Assembly: GCA_025351325.1 (NCBI GenBank)
Contig: JANXWE010000068.1
Coordinates: forward strand, 1 to 33,461
DNA: 33,461 nt
DNA from: Fimbriiglobus sp.
Lineage (GTDB): Bacteria > Planctomycetota > Planctomycetia > Gemmatales > Gemmataceae
Reading direction: 5' to 3'
Part shown: piece by piece, positions 15,285 through 23,610 of the stretch
Layout: every line of letters begins with the position of its first letter
Position numbering within the stretch: position 1 is the stretch's first letter
Translations under genes and position numbers: made by a program
Notes under the pieces: model-generated
What the model was told of the DNA's origin: nothing
What the model saw: the letters and a program-made list of their open reading frames with translations, nothing else
Database searches by the model: none

Positions 15285-15372
15285 CGGCGAATCCCCCTTG
15301 TGCCCTTCGGCGGTTCCTTCGGATAATCAAGTTACCGTCGGGTGCCCGTTAAGTCATTCGAGATTCGCGGCC

Positions 15373-15684
15373 ATGGATTTGGACGACAAAGTCTGCCTCT
15401 GCTTCCGGATCTCGAAGCGGAAGCTGGTGAACTATTTGCGTCGGGAGCTGCCGCGCGTGCCGAGTCAGCTTTCGGAGTGCGGCGGCGCCGGCACGGGCTG
15501 CGGCTGGTGCATCCCCTTCTTGAAGCAGTTGTTCCGGCAAGAGATGCTCACGGCGGTCGACGGGAGCGTTTCGGAGCTGACGGCGACAGAATATGCCCGC
15601 CTACGAGCCAATTACATCCGCGTGGAAAAAAAGATTCCGCCGCCCGGTGCCGAGCCACTCCCGGACGGAGCGAGTGCGGACTGA
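15373..15684 (+). CDS. BFD-like [2Fe-2S]-binding protein
   Basis: The 103-residue protein carries four cysteines in the pattern of the BFD-like [2Fe-2S] domain: C8 and C10 (VCLCF) and C43 and C46 (GCGWCIPFLKQL), plus C36. The family includes bacterioferritin-associated ferredoxin and domains of nitrite reductase and NifU; the cluster transfers electrons or senses redox or iron. The C-terminus (about 70-103) is charged and outside the domain. No bacterioferritin gene is adjacent, so its partner is unknown. ATG 15373 was chosen because the domain begins right after it, although the ribosome site is weak. It diverges from the channel gene over 88 bp. Confidence 0.82.
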   Translation: MDLDDKVCLCFRISKRKLVNYLRRELPRVPSQLSECGGAGTGCGWCIPFLKQLFRQEMLTAVDGSVSELTATEYARLRANYIRVEKKIPPPGAEPLPDGASAD

Positions 15685-16003
15685 AGATTCGAGCCGGGCC
15701 ACAAACATTTCCGCTACCAGCGTACAAACCTGTAAAGCTCCGATTACGAAATACTCGACTGTCCGAAATCGAGGCGCGGCCCCCGCGATACTGGGGAAAC
15801 TATGCCGATTCTCCGTTTGACGTCCGGCAAAAGTCGATCTAGGTTTCCGGCGTAGATGATCGCTAGCTAGTTCGGTACGGGATCGACACACAACCCAGTT
15901 TCGCTGCGGCCGCCGCAGAGAAATGAACCAAGCCCGGGCACACGGTTGTCGCAGTCGCCGCCGCAAACGAACTCCTGAGCATCGTCGCTACGGAGTAATG
16001 ACC
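15685..16003 (+). promoter_or_regulatory. Upstream region of the pilin genes with candidate promoter
   Basis: No gene is seen in these 319 bases. A candidate sigma-70 promoter has TTGACG at 15817-15822, a 17-base spacer and a poor TAGGTT at 15840-15845, which would give a leader of roughly 150 bases before the first pilin. A short palindrome, CTGCGG-CCG-CCGCAG, lies near 15903-15917. The ribosome site GGAG at 15992-15995 is eight bases from ATG 16004 and only two from ATG 15998, which is why 16004 is preferred as the pilin start. Confidence 0.35.
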
Positions 16004-16192
16004 ATGGTACGCACGGCGGTACGCCGCGCCGTCCATTTTCTCAAACGTGAGGATGGACCGACCGCGGTGGAATACGCCGTCATGCTGGCTCTCATTGTGG
16101 TGGTGTGCTTCGCAGCCATCAGCACAGTCGGACAAAGCACGACGTCGGTTTACGATAACAACGTTTTGAAGTCAGGCTTGAAACCATCGTGA
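16004..16192 (+). CDS. flp: Flp/Fap type IVb pilin, first copy
   Basis: The 62-residue prepilin has a basic leader (MVRTAVRRAVHFLKREDG), a cleavage site after G18, and a mature start PTAVEYAVMLALIVVVC with the glutamate at +5 that is typical of type IVb pilins. The mature protein of about 44 residues ends YDNNVLKSGLKPS. It should be processed by the CpaA peptidase encoded downstream and polymerised by the Tad machine. An in-frame ATG at 15923 would give an atypically long leader. The second pilin, 95 bases downstream, is near-identical through the cleavage site and hydrophobic core but differs in the C-terminal half, so the two may be major and minor subunits. Confidence 0.93.
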   Translation: MVRTAVRRAVHFLKREDGPTAVEYAVMLALIVVVCFAAISTVGQSTTSVYDNNVLKSGLKPS

Positions 16193-16287
16193 CCTTTTCG
16201 GTCGCGGGTCTTTGTACTCGGCACCGGGCACTTTCGCCCAACTGCTGATCGTTCGACTGTTTTTTCACAACTTTTCGAGGCTACACC

Positions 16288-16467
16288 ATGCGTAACTTGA
16301 CCAAGAACATCGTCAAATTCATGAAGCGTGAAGATGGCCCGACGGCCGTCGAATACGCCGTCATGCTCGCCCTCATCGTCGTGGTCTGCATCGCCGCCAT
16401 CACCGCCATCGGCGGTGCGTCGAACCAGACCTTCAGCCAAGTCGGCTCGGCCATCAAGCCTAGCTGA
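16288..16467 (+). CDS. flp: Flp/Fap type IVb pilin, second copy
   Basis: The 59-residue prepilin (MRNLTKNIVKFMKREDG leader, cleavage after G17, mature start PTAVEYAVMLALIVVVC) is short enough to be missed by length-filtered gene finders. The C-terminal half, TAIGGASNQTFSQVGSAIKPS, differs from the first pilin. GAGG seven bases before ATG 16288 is a good ribosome site, stronger in context than that of the first copy. A perfect hairpin terminator lies 29 bases after the stop, so strong pilin expression separate from the assembly genes is likely. I infer this is the major pilin, but the sequence alone cannot decide between the two. Confidence 0.95.
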   Translation: MRNLTKNIVKFMKREDGPTAVEYAVMLALIVVVCIAAITAIGGASNQTFSQVGSAIKPS

Positions 16468-16495
16468 ATCGAGTGGGCCTAGCCCGACCGAACTC

Positions 16496-16530
16496 GAAGC
16501 CGAGCCAATTTTGGCTCGGCTTCTTTCGTT
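16496..16530 (+). terminator. Intrinsic terminator after the second pilin
   Basis: GAAGCCGAGCCAA (16496-16508) pairs perfectly with TTGGCTCGGCTTC (16511-16523), followed by a T-rich stretch TTTCGTTTT. It separates pilin transcription from cpaA, which is typical where pilins are needed in large excess. The inverted sequence could also work on the other strand, but no minus-strand gene ends here. Confidence 0.8.
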
Positions 16531-16601
16531 TTCCCGTTCTAGGGTCAAAGTACCGTCTCGGTGTAAACCCCCTTACCTGCTTCTTCGAGGTCATCCCGCT
16601 C

Positions 16602-17360
16602 ATGGCGAATCCTGTTTTGGCCGCCCCGGCCCCCACCCCAGTGGACGATTCCTTGGGAATCGACCGCGCGTTCATCGTCTCGATGGCCCGGATCCCGCTC
16701 CTCGCGGCCGTTTGGGTCGGCCTCGCCTGGGTCGCTCAGATCGCCTGGGCCCAGTTCGGATCCACCGAATACGGCAACCTCGGCCCCATCATCGTGCTCG
16801 CCTGCGGCATGGTGCTCGCGGCGGCGATCGATGGCTATGCCTTCAAAGTGCCGAACTGGCTCACGCTCTCGCTGGTCGTCAGCGGTTGGTACCTCGGCAT
16901 TCTCAACGATCTCGGGTACGACTGGGTTCCCTGCGTCGGCGGCTTCGGCTCCGCGTTGCTGTGTACGGCCCTCGGTTTCATCTTGCTCTTCCCGATGCTC
17001 TTCATTCAGGGCATGGGCCAGGGTGATGTGAAAATGCAAATGGGCTTCGGTGCTTGGATCGGCGCACTCTTCGGCCTAGGTGTCGGTGCGTCCGTCATCA
17101 TCTGGGCGTTCTGCCTCGGAGCCATCGTCGGCGGCGTCTTCGGCATCGTGATGATGTTCGCCCGTCGGCAGTTCGGGAAGAACGCCGAAAACTTCCGCGC
17201 GATTATGGGCGATCTGCAAACGCTCGTCACCGACGGTCCCACCAAAGCGGCCGCCCGTGCGAACACCCGCCGCCCGGCTTGGATCCGATTGCCATACGGG
17301 GTTCCCCTCTGCATCGGTTTCCTCGGCTACCTGTGGTACCGCATCATCTTGAGTGCATAA
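16602..17360 (+). CDS. cpaA: Tad prepilin peptidase CpaA/TadV (A24 aspartyl protease)
   Basis: The 252-residue membrane protein has the two A24 aspartates: D77 in AIDGYAFKVPNWLTL and D142 in GMGQGDVKMQMGFG (the GxGD-type motif). About six hydrophobic segments surround them. The N-methyltransferase domain and cysteines of PilD-type enzymes are lacking, as in CpaA/TadV. It cuts prepilin leaders at the inner membrane and so serves both Flp pilins just upstream. Compared with short CpaA proteins of about 170 residues, it has a longer N-terminus and a C-terminal extension with a terminal membrane helix. GAGG eleven bases before ATG 16602 is a slightly distant ribosome site. A hairpin terminator follows the stop. 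Confidence 0.92.
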   Translation: MANPVLAAPAPTPVDDSLGIDRAFIVSMARIPLLAAVWVGLAWVAQIAWAQFGSTEYGNLGPIIVLACGMVLAAAIDGYAFKVPNWLTLSLVVSGWYLGILNDLGYDWVPCVGGFGSALLCTALGFILLFPMLFIQGMGQGDVKMQMGFGAWIGALFGLGVGASVIIWAFCLGAIVGGVFGIVMMFARRQFGKNAENFRAIMGDLQTLVTDGPTKAAARANTRRPAWIRLPYGVPLCIGFLGYLWYRIILSA

Positions 17361-17387
17361 TTCGAATTATTTCAAAATAACTTTTCA

Positions 17388-17420
17388 CGCCCCTGCCAAT
17401 ACGGCGGGGGCGTTGTCTTT
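17388..17420 (+). terminator. Intrinsic terminator after cpaA
   Basis: CGCCCCTGCC (17388-17397) pairs with GGCGGGGGCG (17403-17412), with one T-G pair and a five-base loop, followed by TTGTCTTT. It closes the peptidase unit and implies a separate promoter for cpaB. Confidence 0.75.
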
Positions 17421-17772
17421 GGGATACTGGTGAAACTCCACTGGATCGATACGACCAGAAAAGCTGAAGGATTCGGAAGGGATCGGTCGAAAGAGTAAGT
17501 GTGTCAATCTCCCTTACCAAATGTAAACCCGGCGGATCAAGAAAAAGCGTTTCGATGCAGACTTCTTGCGAAATGCGAACTTCGTACTAGGGTTGGTTGC
17601 TCAATTGATCGGCGCGCCTCAAAAATGCGTCGTTCCCTTCTGAGTCATCACCCTGCGGAATTCGCCGGCCCGCCCGCAGGAACGGTCTCCACGCCGAAGC
17701 ACTCCGCAGCTCCGCTTCGGAATGGTGGTGATCGGGCCGCAGTCGATTTTTTTCTCCGGGGGGATGGCACCA
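17421..17772 (+). promoter_or_regulatory. Long non-coding leader before cpaB
   Basis: This stretch of about 350 bases between a terminator and cpaB has no supported gene, so it should contain the promoter and 5' leader of the secretion genes. No confident -35/-10 pair was found. A CCGAAGC...GCTTCGG hairpin (about 17694-17720) and a G-run directly before the start codon could control translation. The rest shows nothing recognisable. Confidence 0.4.
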
Positions 17773-19053
17773 GTGAAACAGAAGAACATTGTCCTTGTGG
17801 TCGTGGCGGTGGTGTGCGGCTTGATCGCCGCGTTCCTCACCACGATGGGGGCGAAAGGCAAGAGGCAAGACGTCGACACGGTTCAAGTCCCGGTCGCCAT
17901 CGCCGACTTGCCCGTCGGGACGAGACTCAAAGCCGACGATTTGGAAAAGTACGTGGTCATGAAAGCGTTGCCGAAAGATGCGGTGCCCCCGAATTCCGTG
18001 GAGCAGACCGACTTCTTGAAAGACAAACGCTTGACCCGGACGGTTCGCCAAGGCGAATCCTTCGGCCAGACCGATGTGACGACGAACGTGTTTCTCAACC
18101 CGCCGCCGGGCCACAGCGTGATGTCGGTCACCATGTCGACCGTCGAAGCGGCCAGCGGGTTCATCGGGCCGGGCGCCCACGTGGACATCATCGCTTCGGT
18201 GCTGTTGAAGAAGTCTCAGAAATGGGTCGTCTTCCCGTTGTTTCTCGACATGCTCGTGCTGGCCGTGAACTCGGATTCGGCCCCGTCGCAAGTTCCCGGC
18301 GGTGCGACACCGAACGTCGGGATGGTTTCACTCGCGGTGACGGCCGAGCAGCAACTCTTGCTGCAAGGTGCGATCTCGCGGGGCGCCACCATGCGGATGG
18401 GTCTGCGGCACCCGGACAACCCGTCGGTTCACCGCGTGATGAAAGCGGACGAAATTTGGGACATCCTCTCCGACAAGATCGAAGAGAAAGACAAAGAACA
18501 GCTCGCCCCGCCGGCACCGACAGCACCGGTGGTGGAAATGGTGAAAGTGAAAGTGCCGACGGTCGACTTGGTCGCCGGAACGCTGATCACGGACGATTTG
18601 ATCGCCAAGAGTTTCAAGGATGCGGAGTATCCACTGTCCCTCGTGCCAGAGACCGCAGTGAAAGAGTTGAAGAGCTACGCCGCGAATGGGGATTATCTGT
18701 TGAAGGATCTGCCGGCGAATTATTTCGTTCCGAAGACGTTCTTCGGGCCGAAGCCGAAGGAAGAGGCGAAACAGGCGAAAGTTGCACCCGACGGGACGGG
18801 TGCGACGCCGAAGAACGGCGAAGTCGAACTGTTGAAACCCGTGCCACCGAAGCCAGTTTATGTCGAAGTGATTTTGCAGACGCCCAAAGGAGTGGTGAAG
18901 TACCGCTACCAGAAAATGCCGAACGGCGACCACAAGTATGTCGGAGTGGTTCGTCCGGAATCGGAAGACGACGATTCGAAGTCGAATGATGGTAAGGGTG
19001 AGAAGAAGCCGGAAGAATCGGGCAGCTCGAAAGGCCCATTCACGGCACCGTGA
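17773..19053 (+). CDS. cpaB: Tad pilus assembly protein CpaB/RcpC with apparent second SAF domain
   Basis: The 426-residue protein has an N-terminal membrane anchor (KNIVLVVVAVVCGLIAAFL), a SAF domain at about 37-105 (VPVAIADLPVGTRLKADDL), and the CpaB C-terminal region at about 112-225 (MSVTMSTVEAASGFIGPGAH, VDII). Residues 257-320 (VPTVDLVAGTLITDDLIAKS) repeat the SAF pattern, which the short CpaB proteins lack. The tail is charged low complexity. CpaB sits in the periplasm and works with the secretin. The start is GTG 17773, nine bases after a G-run; ATG 17764 and an earlier GTG near 17722 are in frame but too close to, or before, that site. Confidence 0.9.
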   Translation: MKQKNIVLVVVAVVCGLIAAFLTTMGAKGKRQDVDTVQVPVAIADLPVGTRLKADDLEKYVVMKALPKDAVPPNSVEQTDFLKDKRLTRTVRQGESFGQTDVTTNVFLNPPPGHSVMSVTMSTVEAASGFIGPGAHVDIIASVLLKKSQKWVVFPLFLDMLVLAVNSDSAPSQVPGGATPNVGMVSLAVTAEQQLLLQGAISRGATMRMGLRHPDNPSVHRVMKADEIWDILSDKIEEKDKEQLAPPAPTAPVVEMVKVKVPTVDLVAGTLITDDLIAKSFKDAEYPLSLVPETAVKELKSYAANGDYLLKDLPANYFVPKTFFGPKPKEEAKQAKVAPDGTGATPKNGEVELLKPVPPKPVYVEVILQTPKGVVKYRYQKMPNGDHKYVGVVRPESEDDDSKSNDGKGEKKPEESGSSKGPFTAP

Positions 19054-19172
19054 AGTCGGTCGGATGATCGGTTCTCGGAAGGATTTCGAGAGCCGAACAG
19101 TTCCCCGGCCGTGGGGAATGGGACGAATTGTTTCCGGACTGGGGATCGGCCTCGGCTCGGTATTACGAACAC

Positions 19173-19193
19173 GGCAGGTCTTTCCGACCTGCC
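19173..19193 (+). other. Leader hairpin before the secretin gene
   Basis: GGCAGGTC (19173-19180) and GACCTGCC (19186-19193) form a perfect 8-bp stem with a five-base loop, ending ten bases before the GGAGG ribosome site of the secretin gene. No T-run follows, so it is not a standard terminator. It could stabilise the mRNA end after processing between cpaB and cpaC, or be a dispersed small palindrome. Confidence 0.5.
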
Positions 19194-19216
19194 AGACTTG
19201 TGGGGAGGGTGAACGG

Positions 19217-20809
19217 ATGCACCTGATCAGTAATCGTCGCCGCCGCTGGATGGCGAGTTTGGCCGTTCTCACCGGGTTGACCGGTAGCACCGCCCTGGGC
19301 CAACAACCGAACAAACCGCCCGCAGGCGGAATTGAAGCGAAAGTTGAACCGAAGAGTGGAGCTTTGTTGGTGCCACTCGGTGGCCTGGCCAAGTTCGACC
19401 CGAAAACGAACAAGCTCATCACGGAAATCACGCTCAGCAACGGCGACGTCGTCGACGCGAAGCCGATCGCTCCGGAACTCAAGAAAGTGGATCTGGTTGG
19501 GAAGCTCGGAGGAGCGACCCAAATGACCCTGACCTTCGAAGATCGTTCGAAGGCCGTCTACACCGTGGTCGTGCAGCCGGATTACGAACAACTGAAGTTC
19601 GTGATCAAGCAAGCGGTGCCCACGTCGAACGTGGAAATCATCCCCGGCGTCGGCAACGTGATTGTCATCAGCGGGTCGGTCAGCCAGCCCGGCGATGCCG
19701 ACGTCATTGTCCGGATCGCGAGTAGTGCAGTCGGTGGCAATGCCGCCAACGTCATCAACGCGATCCAAGTCGGTGGCACGCAGCAGATCACGATCGAAGT
19801 GACTGTCGCACAAGTCGACCGGACGCTGCTCCGCGAGCGCGGCTTCTCGTTCGGGGCCAGCGGCAAGAGTTTCGGGATCAGCTCGGTACTCGGTGGCCTC
19901 GCGAGTTCATCGGCCACCTTGGGCAGTCTTCCCGCTTTCACCACGGGGGCGAATGCAAACATCGTGGCCGGGATCGTGCCCGGGCAGTTCACTGGGGCTT
20001 TGCGAGCACTGAAGACAGAAGGCGTCGCGAAGTTCCTCTCGGAACCGAAGATCACGACCACGACAGGTCGGGCGGCGTTCTTCCGGGCCGGGGGTCTCCA
20101 AGCGGTGCTCAGCCCATCGTCGGGGATCAACGGCCCGGGGGTGACCCTGACGCCGGTGGGTACCGAAGTCGAAGTGATCCCCGTGATCACCGCCGACAAT
20201 CGGATTTACCTCGAGATCAACCCGCGGATTTCTTCGGTGAACAACGGTCGCGGGATCACGACGGCGTTCGGCTTCACGCCCGGTTTCAACGAGACGCAAG
20301 CCCGTTCCACGGTGACGCTGCAATCGGGTCAGACGTTCGCGATCGGTGGCTTGCTCGAAACGACGGTGCAATCCAACGCCCAGAAAGTCCCGTACTTGGG
20401 TGACTTGCCCTTGTTGAGTGCCGCCTTCAGCAGTGTGACTCACGACGAACGGGAGACCGAATTGTTGATCTTGGTGACCCCGCGGTTGGTCGAAGCGTTG
20501 AACCCGGATCAGGTTCCCCGGCGAGTTCCCGGTAAAGAAACGCGCAGCCCGGACGATTATGAGCTATTCGTTGAAACGCTGCTCGAAGCGCCACGCGGTG
20601 CTCGGAAGATCTGGAACGGCAAAACATACGTTCCCGCTTACCGCCACGCTCAGAACAGTGGACAAGGGTTGTCCGCCAACTCGGGCCTGACCGCCACAGT
20701 GGGTAGCCCGGCTTGTCCAGCGGTGGCTCCGATCATCACGGAGTCCGCGGTTCCGCCGACCTTGCCGCCGACGGTTCCGATGCCTCTGCCGGTGCTCGAA
20801 GGCAAGTGA
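19217..20809 (+). CDS. cpaC: Tad secretin CpaC/RcpA
   Basis: The 530-residue protein has a signal peptide (RRRRWMASLAVLTGLTGSTALG), a pilus-assembly N-terminal domain, a BON-like segment (VEIIPGVGNVIVISGSVSQ) near 140-160, and the secretin domain at about 235-445. Secretin landmarks are VAKFLSEPKITTTTGR, VTLTPVGTEVEVIPVI, and VPYLGDLPLLSAAF followed by ETELLILVTPRLVEAL. The Pro-rich C-terminus (PPTLPPTVPMPLPV) is beyond the family core. Secretins form the gated outer-membrane ring through which the Flp pilus exits; its presence implies a diderm envelope. The start at ATG 19217 has GGAGG eight bases upstream. It sits 163 bases after cpaB with a hairpin in between, and a terminator-like hairpin follows. 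Confidence 0.95.
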   Translation: MHLISNRRRRWMASLAVLTGLTGSTALGQQPNKPPAGGIEAKVEPKSGALLVPLGGLAKFDPKTNKLITEITLSNGDVVDAKPIAPELKKVDLVGKLGGATQMTLTFEDRSKAVYTVVVQPDYEQLKFVIKQAVPTSNVEIIPGVGNVIVISGSVSQPGDADVIVRIASSAVGGNAANVINAIQVGGTQQITIEVTVAQVDRTLLRERGFSFGASGKSFGISSVLGGLASSSATLGSLPAFTTGANANIVAGIVPGQFTGALRALKTEGVAKFLSEPKITTTTGRAAFFRAGGLQAVLSPSSGINGPGVTLTPVGTEVEVIPVITADNRIYLEINPRISSVNNGRGITTAFGFTPGFNETQARSTVTLQSGQTFAIGGLLETTVQSNAQKVPYLGDLPLLSAAFSSVTHDERETELLILVTPRLVEALNPDQVPRRVPGKETRSPDDYELFVETLLEAPRGARKIWNGKTYVPAYRHAQNSGQGLSANSGLTATVGSPACPAVAPIITESAVPPTLPPTVPMPLPVLEGK

Positions 20810-20838
20810 GGTTCGAGCGAGATCGAAGCAACGCAAAC

Positions 20839-20874
20839 GCCGGGCAGCTTCTCTGGAACTGCCCGGCTGTCTTC
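20839..20874 (+). terminator. Terminator-like hairpin after the secretin gene
   Basis: GCCGGGCAG (20839-20847) pairs with CTGCCCGGC (20859-20867) around an 11-base loop, followed by TGTCTTC. The T-tract is weak, so read-through into the next gene is possible. It separates the CpaBC unit from the TadZ-A-B-C unit. Confidence 0.6.
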
Positions 20875-20910
20875 ACAACCTGACGAACACCCCCGACTTC
20901 GGTGATTGAT

Positions 20911-22134
20911 ATGCAAAGAGTCGCCATCGTTGATCCTTCGGAAGCGTCGCGCGAATCGCTCCGCACCCTGCTGCTCGGCGTAGATTTCGTCTGGCTCGAA
21001 GCCGAGTGCGCCCGCTACGAGTACTTTTTCGACGTCATCGAGCAACAGGGCGAGATGCCCGATCTGGCCATCGTCGCGCTCGATGCCGACAAGGCCAAAG
21101 CCCTGTACATGATCGGCGAGTTGTCGATCAAGTATCCGAAGTTGGCCATCCTCACGATCAGCCAAGATCACCAAGCCCTTCTGCAATCGCTCCAACGCGG
21201 TGCCAAGTACTTCCTCACCCATCCGGTCGGCTTGGAAGACATGCTCGCCGTACTCCGGCGAGCCTTGGGAGAGTCCAGCGGCTCGATCGGCGACCAACCC
21301 AGCAACGGCGGGATGGTGCGCCAGCAGGGCGCCAAGCAGATGATCGCCGTGCTCGGTTCGCGGGGCGGCGTCGGCACCACCAGCATTTGCGTGAACCTCG
21401 CCGCCACGCTGTCGACCGATCCGGACAACACCGTCGCACTGGTGGATCTCGACTTGGCCCTCGGCGACGCGGACATCGCCATGGAAGTCAACGGGATGGA
21501 CAACATCAGCATCGCCGACTTGGCCCGCAACATCGAACGTCTCGACATGAACTTCCTGCGGCGGGCTTTGGTGCGCCACGAAGGGACCGGATTGTCGATC
21601 CTCCGGCACCCGATGGAAATTCAAGAAATCGGTGTGCTGCACGAGGGGCACGTCGAGCGGATTCTCAACCTCTTGAAGATGAGCTATTCGCACTTGGTGA
21701 TCGACTTGAGCAAGTCGCTGCGGCCGACCGACATGATGGCCCTGCGGATGGCCGACACCATCTTGCTGACGGCCCAACTCGAACTCAGCAGCCTGCGGAA
21801 CGTCGTGCGGTTGATCCACCTGCTCGGCAGCGAAGACCTCGCCGACAAAGTCCGCATCGTCATCAACCGCGTGGGGTCGGACACGGTCGAAGAAGGCATC
21901 AGCATGAAGAAGGCGGAAGAGGTGATCGGCAAGCCGATCACCTGGCAGATCCCGTACGACCCGAAGGCCCTGATCGCCGCCCGCATCGCCGGGGAACCCC
22001 TGGTTCGCCACAACCCGAAAAGCCGGGTGCAACACGCCATCGTCGGCTTGGCCCAAATCCTGGCCGGCAAACCCGCAGCACCGCTCGTGGAAGCCAAGAG
22101 CAAGGCGAAATGGAACCCGTTCGGTCGCAAGTAA
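20911..22134 (+). CDS. cpaE: Tad localisation ATPase TadZ/CpaE
   Basis: The 407-residue protein has an N-terminal receiver-like domain (about 1-120) and a MinD/ParA-type ATPase domain from about 143. The Walker A is GSRGGVGTTS (149-158), with Arg in place of the first Lys of the deviant motif, as in many TadZ proteins. VALVDLDLALGDADIAME is the second nucleotide-binding segment. The receiver has HP where active receivers have KP (FLTHPVG, H104), so it is probably not phosphorylated in the usual way. TadZ places the Tad machine at the cell pole or envelope. ATG 20911 was preferred over GTG 20902. The tail (KWNPFGRK) is basic. It is followed closely by tadA. Confidence 0.92.
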   Translation: MQRVAIVDPSEASRESLRTLLLGVDFVWLEAECARYEYFFDVIEQQGEMPDLAIVALDADKAKALYMIGELSIKYPKLAILTISQDHQALLQSLQRGAKYFLTHPVGLEDMLAVLRRALGESSGSIGDQPSNGGMVRQQGAKQMIAVLGSRGGVGTTSICVNLAATLSTDPDNTVALVDLDLALGDADIAMEVNGMDNISIADLARNIERLDMNFLRRALVRHEGTGLSILRHPMEIQEIGVLHEGHVERILNLLKMSYSHLVIDLSKSLRPTDMMALRMADTILLTAQLELSSLRNVVRLIHLLGSEDLADKVRIVINRVGSDTVEEGISMKKAEEVIGKPITWQIPYDPKALIAARIAGEPLVRHNPKSRVQHAIVGLAQILAGKPAAPLVEAKSKAKWNPFGRK

Positions 22135-22181
22135 GTGATCGCCAGTGAACGCACCCGGAATTGACCTCAAGGAACTCGGAT

Positions 22182-23573
22182 ATGTCGCGGCTGCAACAAG
22201 GAATCTCGAAGCTCAACAACCTCAGCAACCAGGGGAGCAACACCGGGCTGTCGCGGTTGTCCAGCCCGAGCTTCGGGGGGTCGAGCAGTAGCGGGGGCAA
22301 GAATTTTGAAGAGCTGAAACGGCAGATCCACTCGAAGCTCGTCGAGCGGCTCGATCTGTCCCGCGTCAAGGATCTCGCCAGCGACGCCATGCGACGGGAC
22401 ATCCGCCGCGCCATCGAACACCTGTGCGACACCGAGAACCCGCTCCTCAACCGGATCGAACGCGAAAAGCTGATCGAAGAAATCCTCGACGAAACGCTCG
22501 GGTTCGGCCCGCTCGAACCGCTGCTGAAGGATCCGACCGTCAGCGAAATCATGGTCAACGGCCCCAAGAAGATTTACGTCGAGCGCCGGGGCAAGATCGA
22601 ACGCTCCGAAGTCGTCTTCCGCGACAATGACCACTTGCTGCAGATCATCGACCGCATCGTGTCCAAAGTTGGGCGCCGCGTCGATGAAACCAGCCCGCTC
22701 TGCGATGCTCGCTTACCGGACGGCTCCCGGGTTAACGCGGTCATCCCGCCGATCGCACTCGATGGAGCCAGCCTCAGCATCCGGCGTTTCGGTGCCCAGC
22801 CGCTGAAACTCGAAGACTTGTTGAACTACAAAGCATTCACGCCAGAAATGGCCATGCTCTTGGAAGGGGCCATCAAAGCCCGCATGAACGTGCTGATCTC
22901 CGGCGGTACCGGCTCGGGTAAAACCACCCTCCTCAACACGCTCTCGGCCTTCATCCCCGGCGACGAACGTCTCGTGACCATCGAAGACGCCGCCGAACTG
23001 CAACTGCAGCAGGATCACATCGTGCGGCTCGAAACGCGGCCGCCGAACATCGAAGGCAAAGGCACCGTGAGCTGTCGTGACCTTGTGAAGAACGCCCTGC
23101 GGATGCGGCCCGACCGGATCATCGTGGGGGAGTGCCGGGGGGCGGAAGCCCTCGACATGCTCCAGGCCATGAACACCGGTCACGCCGGGAGCATGACGAC
23201 GCTGCACGCCAACACCCCGCGCGACGGCCTCGCCCGCTTGGAAACGATGATCATGATGGGCGGTACCGAGTTGCCCATCAAAGCCATGCGGCAGCAGATC
23301 GCCTCCGCCGTCGACTTGATCATCCAAGTGAACCGGTTGCAAGGCGGCCCGCGCAAGATGTGCAGCATCACGGAGGTGCTGAACATGGAACAAGACATCA
23401 TCATCATGCAGGAAATCTTCCGGTTCCGGCAGGTCGGCGTCGATCAAAACGGCCGGGCCTTCGGCCAGTTCGAAGCGACGGGCGTCCGCCCGACCTTCGT
23501 GCCGCGGCTCGAGCAAAAAGGGATCAAACTCCCGTCGAATATGTTCACGGAACGAGTTCTGGCCCGCGACTGA
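22182..23573 (+). CDS. tadA: Tad pilus assembly/secretion ATPase TadA/CpaF
   Basis: The 463-residue protein is a GspE/VirB11-type hexameric ATPase that drives pilus assembly at the inner membrane. It shows Walker A GGTGSGKT at 241-248, the Asp box [12 protein letters not shown] near 264-275, Walker [13 protein letters not shown] at 309-320, and the His box [12 protein letters not shown] at 333-344. All catalytic motifs look intact. The first 45 residues are Ser/Gly-rich and vary between family members. AAGGA eight bases before ATG 22182 decides the start over the in-frame TTG at 22161. It sits 47 bases after tadZ, with tadB 37 bases after it. Confidence 0.97.
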   Translation: MSRLQQGISKLNNLSNQGSNTGLSRLSSPSFGGSSSSGGKNFEELKRQIHSKLVERLDLSRVKDLASDAMRRDIRRAIEHLCDTENPLLNRIEREKLIEEILDETLGFGPLEPLLKDPTVSEIMVNGPKKIYVERRGKIERSEVVFRDNDHLLQIIDRIVSKVGRRVDETSPLCDARLPDGSRVNAVIPPIALDGASLSIRRFGAQPLKLEDLLNYKAFTPEMAMLLEGAIKARMNVLISGGTGSGKTTLLNTLSAFIPGDERLVTIEDAAELQLQQDHIVRLETRPPNIEGKGTVSCRDLVKNALRMRPDRIIVGECRGAEALDMLQAMNTGHAGSMTTLHANTPRDGLARLETMIMMGGTELPIKAMRQQIASAVDLIIQVNRLQGGPRKMCSITEVLNMEQDIIIMQEIFRFRQVGVDQNGRAFGQFEATGVRPTFVPRLEQKGIKLPSNMFTERVLARD

Positions 23574-23610
23574 GTCCCGAGATTCCCCCTACTTCTTCGA
23601 GTCGTGCAAC

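Noticed and set aside
15923-16003. Extended N-terminus for the first Flp pilin from ATG 15923
   Set aside because: It would give a 44-residue leader of very basic composition; the ribosome site GGAG fits ATG 16004 and the second pilin has a 17-residue leader.
20650-22170. Minus-strand open frame of 506 codons over tadZ
   Set aside because: Antisense shadow rich in His, Val and Asp; the tadZ frame has all ATPase motifs.
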